64,000 nucleotides of DNA from a virus: IMG/VR virus record IMGVR_UViG_3300000553_000005, positions 1 to 64,000 of that record; one strand, written 5' to 3'. Position numbers and translations under genes: made by a program. The notes below the pieces were generated by a model. That model was not told the origin of the DNA, ran no database searches, and saw only the letters and a list, made by a program, of their open reading frames with translations. Of this stretch, positions 59,850 through 64,000 are shown piece after piece; position 1 is the first letter of the stretch, and each line of letters begins with the position of its first letter.

Positions 59850-59878
59850 GCTACAAAATTTCAAAATCCTAGTATAAT
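59850..59878 (+). promoter_or_regulatory. Promoter, GCTACA-17-TATAAT type
   Basis: GCTACA (59850-59855), 17 bases, TATAAT (59873-59878), directly followed by AAGGAGG and the ATG at 59899. Matches the elements at 22829 and 62669 in sequence and spacing. Starts a new unit of non-structural genes. Confidence 0.7.
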
Positions 59879-59898
59879 AAGTGTAAGGAGGTTTCCTT

Positions 59899-60627
59899 AT
59901 GCTGAAGCCAAAACCAAAGTGGCTGCAAAGGGTAACCCCATCTGGCACATGGGTTACACTTGCCCCACATATATACTATCCAACTTATATTACTAAACCT
60001 GAGTTGTATCCGGACATTATTGCTCATGAAGAAGTTCATGTTCGCCAACAGACCGCCATGGGACTTAAGAAATGGCTCTCTCGTTATCTTGTTGATAAAG
60101 AGTTTAGAATGCACCAGGAATGCGAAGCCGCCGCCGCTCAAGTAATTGAAGGGACGGATGACGAGGAATATATCATTAAGATGTTCCAGTCAATGCTTAA
60201 CACATCAACTTATTTCTTCTGTGATGCCAGTCCTGAATCCGTAAAGGAGACAATTAAGCATTATGTCGGCCTATATCATACAGTAGCAGAAAATCCTGTT
60301 ATTAAAAAACAGAAGAAATTGGATGCTTTGTGGGCTGCTACTTCTTGGTATACTCCAACTTGGACCAAAAATACTTATCCACTAGCAACTTGGGAGAGCA
60401 AGTATAAAACTACTCCTTCCTCTAGATCTCTCTATGAAGATGTTTATGAGGATCTGTACCCGGTCTTACAGAAAGATGGTACCACCGGCTACTACTCCCA
60501 CTCTGAATTGAGTAATAATCAAAATAGGAGGACAGATGAAGATGGTCAAGACGCCAATGGAAAAACCGATAAGTATTCTTGGTATCAGGATCCCATCCTT
60601 ATGGAAAATTACCTGGACAGATACTGA
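59899..60627 (+). CDS. HEXXH metallopeptidase-like protein
   Basis: A 242-residue protein with a zincin-like motif: HEEVH at 43-47 in PDIIAHEEVHVRQQTAMG, and Glu74/Glu76 in HQECEAAAA as a candidate third ligand. The surrounding text resembles small HEXXH proteins often annotated as unknown in phages. Residues 90-200 are mixed and the C-terminus is charged and Asn/Asp-rich. AAGGAGGTTTCCTT precedes the ATG. It has its own TATAAT promoter. A protease acting on host or virion proteins is plausible; activity is not shown. Confidence 0.6.
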   Translation: MLKPKPKWLQRVTPSGTWVTLAPHIYYPTYITKPELYPDIIAHEEVHVRQQTAMGLKKWLSRYLVDKEFRMHQECEAAAAQVIEGTDDEEYIIKMFQSMLNTSTYFFCDASPESVKETIKHYVGLYHTVAENPVIKKQKKLDALWAATSWYTPTWTKNTYPLATWESKYKTTPSSRSLYEDVYEDLYPVLQKDGTTGYYSHSELSNNQNRRTDEDGQDANGKTDKYSWYQDPILMENYLDRY

Positions 60628-60727
60628 GAGTAATTCAGATATAAATTTTATATACGGGTTAAAATAGCAAAGAACTTAGTAAAGAATCATTATCAGATGG
60701 TAAAATACCATTTTAAAGGAGAAATAA

Positions 60728-61036
60728 ATGGATCACGGTGTCCCTCTTAAGCACGAAATCAAGCAGTATCTTCACGGAAAGAACGGAGAACGAACAGCCC
60801 TATTCGTGGCCTTCGCTGATGAACAGGGTCAAGTTCGTTGTGGCTATTCCAAGAGAGCCAAGGCTGACAAGAAGTGGGATGATGTCCTCTCCCATCAGAT
60901 TGCCTATGGACGAGCTTATAAGCGCAATTTTACCCCGCTTGACAAGATTCCCCCTAGTATTAAGAACGATTATATTAAGTTCTTAAATCGCGTGGTCGGA
61001 TATTTCAAGCTGGCCGAGGACACAAACGTTAAATAA
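60728..61036 (+). CDS. Small basic hypothetical protein
   Basis: A 102-residue basic protein (HEIKQYLHGKNGERTALFVA, VRCGYSKRAKADKKWDDVLS) with no named family; likely a single alpha-beta domain that could bind nucleic acid. AAAGGAGAAATAA precedes the ATG. Codon use is more GC-rich than neighbours, as for the sigma-like gene, which suggests strong early expression. A weak TAAAAT lies about 30 bases upstream. Function unknown. Confidence 0.6.
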   Translation: MDHGVPLKHEIKQYLHGKNGERTALFVAFADEQGQVRCGYSKRAKADKKWDDVLSHQIAYGRAYKRNFTPLDKIPPSIKNDYIKFLNRVVGYFKLAEDTNVK

Positions 61037-61068
61037 ACAAACTATAGGAATATTCATTAAGGCACGTT

Positions 61069-61464
61069 ATGAACATTCCACTGACAGGGGTTAGACATAT
61101 TGACATGGATCACTCTGCCATCATTAATATGTTGGATGAGTTGAATAACCACCTTGATGGTGCATTTAATTTGAATGAAACAGAATATACTGACATCCTG
61201 CTTCACATTTTGGACTATTGCTCTCGACATTGCAGAGAAGAAGAGTCTACTATGCACAAGATTAACTATCCAGGAATATCTTTTCACCATGATAAACACA
61301 CGGAGATGATCTTTGCTATAAAAGATTGTCTCCGTGCTACAATGGAGAGAAAGATTACCAGGAAAGAAAACGTTCAAAAATGCAGAGAAATTATTTACGA
61401 TCATATTACCAGATGTGACTCGTCTTTTGCCACTTTTTGTAAGGAACATGACATTTATTTATAA
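61069..61464 (+). CDS. Hemerythrin-like di-iron protein
   Basis: A 131-residue four-helix protein with every ligand of the bacteriohemerythrin family in place: IDMDH (His15), YCSRHCREEE (His54, Glu58), YPGISFHHDKH (His73, His77) and HITRCD (His112, Asp117). The family binds O2, NO or iron at a di-iron centre in the cytoplasm. Length is normal for a single-domain member. AAGG precedes the ATG at a suitable distance. A phage copy could protect replication enzymes against oxygen or nitric oxide, or alter host redox sensing; that is inference. The family call is strong. Confidence 0.88.
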   Translation: MNIPLTGVRHIDMDHSAIINMLDELNNHLDGAFNLNETEYTDILLHILDYCSRHCREEESTMHKINYPGISFHHDKHTEMIFAIKDCLRATMERKITRKENVQKCREIIYDHITRCDSSFATFCKEHDIYL

Positions 61465-61474
61465 GGGTTTACCA

Positions 61475-61852
61475 ATGACTTGGATTTCAGATCTAAAAAT
61501 TAAATATCCTATGTTTAAAGACATTTATCCTTACAACTTTGGTGTTGGAGATGGTTGGCGAGATCTTATAGAACAATTATGCTTTGATCTTAGTAAATTA
61601 AATATCAAAGTTGTGCAAGTAAAAGAAAAATTTGGTGGTTTGCGTTTCTATGTAGACGCTAAGAGTCAGAAGACCTCCGAAAAAGCCTACAAACTCATTT
61701 CTGCCGCAGAAGATAAATCCTTTATCATTTGTGAAACTTGTGGCGCAGCGGGTTCTCTGAGAAATCGAAGGGGTTGGCTCTCGACTCTTTGCGATGACTG
61801 CTTTAAGAAAGGCCCCAAATATGACCACGATAGCGAATCTAACAATAACTGA
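61475..61852 (+). CDS. Zinc-binding hypothetical protein (KEKFGGLRFY family)
   Basis: A 125-residue protein. The core reads VGDGWRDLIEQLCFDLS, VVQVKEKFGGLRFYVD, then ICETCGAAGSL and STLCDDC, giving two Cys pairs likely to hold zinc. Proteins with this text are scattered in bacteria and phages and have no assigned function. The ATG at 61475, with ATAAGGG upstream, is preferred to a start at 61334 that lies inside the hemerythrin gene. Its end overlaps the endolysin start by about 30 bases. Confidence 0.65.
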   Translation: MTWISDLKIKYPMFKDIYPYNFGVGDGWRDLIEQLCFDLSKLNIKVVQVKEKFGGLRFYVDAKSQKTSEKAYKLISAAEDKSFIICETCGAAGSLRNRRGWLSTLCDDCFKKGPKYDHDSESNNN

Positions 61853-62495
61853 TTTAACTATGCTTGCGGTAGTTGAAACATTTGAGAATGGTAGACCCAA
61901 TCTCTTTGGTCAGACTTACTTTAATCCAAATACTCATGAACTTTCTGGGGGATTACTCATGGCCTCCTTTCTTTCTGGGACTATGGGTAAGTTATTGACC
62001 GCTTATCAGCTTGCAGGAGGTTCTCATATTGATTCCCCTTTTATCGATTCAGCTACTTCAAAAATACCTGATCCGACCAAAATTGATGTGGTGACATTCC
62101 GAAATCAATTCAAGGAAGCCGCCGCTGATCCTATTATGATGACTACCCAGAAAAATTTTTTCGCTTCTCAATTTCTTGATACAGCCAAAGGAAGAGCCGC
62201 TCAGATGGGTATTACAGAACCTCTAGGAGTTCTCACAATCTTAGACTCAACGGTTCAAGGTGGATTGCATTCGGTGATTTCGTTTATGAAGGCCCAAGAT
62301 CTTAATCAGTGGGAATGGGTCCGTCAATATGTAGCGGCTCGTAAGATTTGGCTTTCTTCCAGGACTACTACGGTTGGAACAGTATATAGAATGAATGTCA
62401 TTCAAAGTTTCATTGACGCGAACAACTGGAAATTGGGTTTACCCTTGAATGTTTTCTCTCAGAGATATATAATTACTGAACAGGACGTTTTATGA
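61821..62495 (+). CDS. GH46 chitosanase-like endolysin
   Basis: A 224-residue protein resembling glycoside hydrolase family 46 (chitosanase, lysozyme superfamily). The N-terminal helix TMLAVVETFENGRP carries the likely acid Glu22, followed by a Gly-rich turn (SGGLLMASFLSGTMGKLL). Later text QFLDTAKGRAAQMGITEPLG and VLTILDSTVQGGL fits the family's C-terminal part. In a phage it most likely cuts peptidoglycan. ATG 61821 with AAAGG upstream is chosen; ATG 61794 is possible. No signal peptide. The next gene, a small membrane protein, overlaps its stop (ATGA), which fits a lysis pair. Confidence 0.7.
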   Translation: MTTIANLTITDLTMLAVVETFENGRPNLFGQTYFNPNTHELSGGLLMASFLSGTMGKLLTAYQLAGGSHIDSPFIDSATSKIPDPTKIDVVTFRNQFKEAAADPIMMTTQKNFFASQFLDTAKGRAAQMGITEPLGVLTILDSTVQGGLHSVISFMKAQDLNQWEWVRQYVAARKIWLSSRTTTVGTVYRMNVIQSFIDANNWKLGLPLNVFSQRYIITEQDVL

Positions 62496-62665
62496 TTTCT
62501 TTTTATCAGAAGATGTTAGAGAACCCTTGGCAGACGATTGAGATTGCTTCTATCATTATTCTTCTTGTCAATGTTCATTTTCTTCAAAAAAGGCTTCTGT
62601 TTATTGAGAGTTTGACCCATCAGCATCGTTCGGACCAACTCCTGATAGAAGAAAATCAAAAATAA
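62492..62665 (+). CDS. Small single-span membrane protein, candidate holin or lysis partner
   Basis: A 57-residue ORF whose ATG overlaps the endolysin TGA. Residues 16-31 (TIEIASIIILLVNVHF) form one hydrophobic segment; the C-terminal part is charged and coiled-coil-like (ESLTHQHRSDQLLIEE). Size, one span, charged tail and tight coupling to an endolysin gene fit a class III-like holin or a lysis regulator. No homologue is claimed. A promoter begins a few bases after its stop. Confidence 0.6.
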   Translation: MISFYQKMLENPWQTIEIASIIILLVNVHFLQKRLLFIESLTHQHRSDQLLIEENQK

Positions 62666-62668
62666 ACT

Positions 62669-62697
62669 GCCACAAATTTTCAGACTTTGAGTATAAT
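62669..62697 (+). promoter_or_regulatory. Promoter of the RNA/tRNA operon, GCCACA-17-TATAAT type
   Basis: GCCACA (62669-62674), 17 bases, TATAAT (62692-62697). Same element as at 22829 and 59850. No ORF follows for almost 600 bases; the transcript would begin near 62704 and cover the structured region and both tRNA genes. Confidence 0.7.
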
Positions 62698-62701
62698 ACA
62701 T

Positions 62702-63046
62702 ACAGAGGGCAGCATCAGGGTGCAGCACTCATTCCTTGACAACATTATATGATAAGTGTAATAAATTTTGCTTGGTGCGCTAATTCGCACCTAAATCGCT
62801 GATGTTTTGCGTCTAGCTAAAGAGAGTCGCGTTCTCTAGCATTCACTAATTAGTCCACCCAACCGTAACTCCAGACTGCTCGACCTTCCCGGTTGAAGTA
62901 GGTGCATAAGTGGAGCTAGTGGATATCAGCACATGACGGTGAATTTTTAACTCTTACTGATTCCTGTAAGCAACAGGGTATGGTTCATTCGGTAGACCGG
63001 ATGCCAAAAGTTATGCAGACATAGGGCCTGTCCAGTAAGATTCCTC
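62702..63046 (+). ncRNA. Structured non-coding region upstream of the tRNA genes
   Basis: About 345 bases without a coding frame, behind a TATAAT promoter. Several hairpins can be drawn: ggtgcg/cgcacc (62776-62793), gcta-a-agaga/tctctagc (62816-62840), cgacc/ggttg (62880-62895), and cctgt/acagg (62963-62977). A later part reads like a tRNA D arm (tatggttcattcggtagacc) and ends in cctgtcca, but has no recognisable T arm. It could be a small RNA, a processed leader, or remains of tRNA genes. The region gives no match to any RNA family I can name. Confidence 0.4.
62736..62764 (+). promoter_or_regulatory. Possible second promoter with perfect -35
   Basis: TTGACA (62736-62741), 17 bases, TAATAA (62759-62764). 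The -35 is the sigma-70 consensus, the -10 is weak (3 of 6). Could be a host-recognised start for the RNA region; low confidence. Confidence 0.3.
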
Positions 63047-63132
63047 CCTCCCTTTGCCACACGGTGATGGCAGTGGCCTTTTAAGTCACCTTCCGTAAGG
63101 AATAGCGGGTTCAACTCCCGTGGGGAGGACCA
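63047..63132 (+). tRNA. tRNA-Lys (anticodon UUU) with long variable arm
   Basis: Acceptor CCTCCCT/GGGGAGG, D arm GCCA/TGGC, anticodon stem GTGGC/GTCAC with loop CTTTTAA (anticodon TTT at 63080-63082), T arm GCGGG/CCCGT with loop TTCAACT, discriminator A and encoded CCA. The variable region is 15 bases with a TTCC/GGAA stem, as in class II tRNAs (Leu, Ser, Tyr), not 4-5 as in normal tRNA-Lys. Lysine is assigned by anticodon only. Confidence 0.75.
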
Positions 63133-63138
63133 TTCAAT

Positions 63139-63241
63139 GCGCCTATAGTTTAATGGTAGAACAGTTGGCCTATACCCAACCACCGAAAGGTAGCCGCTAG
63201 ATGTGCGGAGTGTCTTGGTTCAAATCCAGGTGGGCGTACCA
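63139..63241 (+). tRNA. tRNA-like gene with a 33-base variable-region insertion
   Basis: Acceptor GCGCCTA/TGGGCGT, D arm GTTT/GAAC with AATGGTA loop, anticodon stem GTTGG/CCAAC, T arm CTTGG/CCAGG with loop TTCAAAT, discriminator A, encoded CCA; 103 bases in all. The anticodon loop is CCTATAC, so position 33 is C instead of the nearly invariant U; read in register the anticodon is TAT (Ile). Between the anticodon stem and T stem are 33 bases with two small hairpins (acc-gaaa-ggt and ccgc/gcgg). Amino acid identity is uncertain. Confidence 0.6.
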
Positions 63242-63293
63242 AAATAAGGAATCGAACTTCTAGACTTTCTGATTCATAATTAATGAGGTTCGT

Positions 63294-63866
63294 ATGCAAT
63301 GTAAAAAATGTGGGGCAGAGTTCACTCCAGGAAAAGGGCTAAAGAGCTTCTGTAGCTTAAAATGTAGAAATTCTCAAAATTTTAGTGAAGAGAGTAAAAA
63401 ACTCAAATCATTAAAAAATAAAGAGTTTCATGCTTCTTTAACTGAAGAGGAACTTGTAAGACTAAAAGATAAACTAGATAAAATGAGAGAAAAGAGAACC
63501 ACCAGATTTGATTACCTGTTTTCCAAAAAGTTTGAAGACTTGGCTTGGGATTCTAAAAGAGCCAGAGTTATTGTTGAACAAGAGTTGAAATGTAATAGAT
63601 GTAAGATTGATTCTTGGTTTGGCCTTCCAATTACTCTAGAAGTAGATCATAAAAATGGGAACAACAATGATGATTCAAGAGAAAATCTTGAGGGTCTGTG
63701 CCCAAACTGCCATAGTCAAACTCCAACTTGGAGAGGTAGGCATGAAAATAATAAACAAAAGAATCTTAAAATGATTAGAGTTCAGAAAGTTCTTGAAGAG
63801 ATCGTTGCTAGAGATAGTGACCCAGCAGCATTTTCCAGTACACAGCAGCACAAAAGCAAAAAGTGA
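63294..63866 (+). CDS. HNH endonuclease
   Basis: A 190-residue protein. An N-terminal zinc-knuckle-like part (CKKC at 3-6, with Cys20 and Cys24) precedes a helical linker, then an HNH domain: Cys100-x2-Cys103, LEVDHKNG with His119, Asn131 in SRENLEGL, and CPNCH at 136-140. HNH enzymes make DNA cuts; free-standing ones in phages are often homing endonucleases. It follows the two tRNA genes, a common place for such elements. TGAGG precedes the ATG. It may be linked to the unusual tRNA structures nearby. Confidence 0.8.
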   Translation: MQCKKCGAEFTPGKGLKSFCSLKCRNSQNFSEESKKLKSLKNKEFHASLTEEELVRLKDKLDKMREKRTTRFDYLFSKKFEDLAWDSKRARVIVEQELKCNRCKIDSWFGLPITLEVDHKNGNNNDDSRENLEGLCPNCHSQTPTWRGRHENNKQKNLKMIRVQKVLEEIVARDSDPAAFSSTQQHKSKK

Positions 63867-64000
63867 AGGAGAAACAACAGACCTCCCTTTTGTCGGGAAT
63901 AACGCCATGTTGTAAAGGTCAATGGCTTGCTTTTGTGAAACTGGACGAGAACTAGCGCGATAGCAAATGAGCAGGTTTGCGACCTAGCCGCTAGCTAGTC
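63867..64000 (+). other. Non-coding end of window with paired segments
   Basis: No frame of note. ctagcg near 63952 can pair with cgctag near 63991, enclosing the hairpin aggt-ttgcg-acct, so an RNA element may begin here and continue past the edge. A cttttgtgaa box, like those before structural genes, lies near 63930. Confidence 0.35.

Noticed and set aside
62960-63034. A third tRNA with D arm ggttcattcggtagacc and cctgtcca end
   Set aside because: No T arm and no pairing anticodon stem could be drawn; kept only as part of the structured region.
62947-63183. Reverse-strand 78-residue ORF
   Set aside because: Lies antisense to the tRNA genes and reads like the usual shadow frame of tRNA sequence.

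Overview
The window is a stretch of a large, AT-rich, double-stranded DNA tailed phage with a contractile tail (myovirus-like). It carries portal, large terminase, prohead protease, scaffold, major capsid, tail sheath and probable tail tube genes in long co-directional runs. Start sites have AGGAG-type ribosome binding sites, so the host is a bacterium translating with the standard code; TAA, TAG and TGA all act as stops. The host genus cannot be read from the sequence. The phage-encoded hemerythrin and the many insertion elements suggest an environmental phage with a genome much longer than this window.

Layout. 1-6.5 kb: the 3' part of a collagen-like tail fibre and four small fibre-region proteins, two of them paralogues. 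6.5-11.9 kb: a short reverse-strand block with a SprT-like metalloprotease, a dNMP kinase fused to an HNH-like module, and a UvrD-type helicase split by an intein; one small forward gene sits inside this block. 12-22.7 kb: forward run of virion or assembly proteins rich in zinc ribbons, plus a helix-turn-helix protein. 22.9-28.7 kb: sigma-like protein, CHC2 primase domain and family A DNA polymerase with an intein. 29-36.8 kb: portal, large terminase with two inteins, and small membrane or coiled-coil proteins. 36.8-46 kb: virion protein, FmdB-type zinc ribbon, very long tail sheath and tail tube. 46-50.8 kb: prohead protease, scaffold, probable decoration protein and major capsid protein. 50.9-59.8 kb: other virion-associated proteins, including two with a shared WCT motif. 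59.9-62.7 kb: metallopeptidase-like protein, hemerythrin, GH46-like endolysin and a small membrane protein (lysis pair). 62.7-64 kb: promoter-driven structured non-coding RNA region, two unusual CCA-ending tRNA genes, an HNH endonuclease gene and another structured stretch.

How the genes fit together. Portal, terminase, protease, scaffold and capsid form the head assembly and DNA packaging module. Sheath, tube and fibre form the tail. Polymerase, primase, helicase and nucleotide kinase serve replication. Rho-independent terminators close most late blocks, at about 15.9, 22.8, 42.6, 46.1, 49.0 and 50.8 kb. A recurrent promoter form (GCYACA, 17 bases, TATAAT) precedes the sigma-like gene, a broken small gene, the metallopeptidase gene and the RNA/tRNA operon. 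A different recurrent box (TTCYTTTGTGAA) lies just before several structural genes.

Most notable: four inteins in three essential genes, all placed in catalytic motifs, one of which looks like a class 3 intein; a complete hemerythrin ligand set; and a tRNA pair with enlarged variable regions, the second carrying a 33-base insertion. No self-contained new defence or anti-defence system was recognised; the RNA operon at 62.7-63.3 kb is the least explained part.
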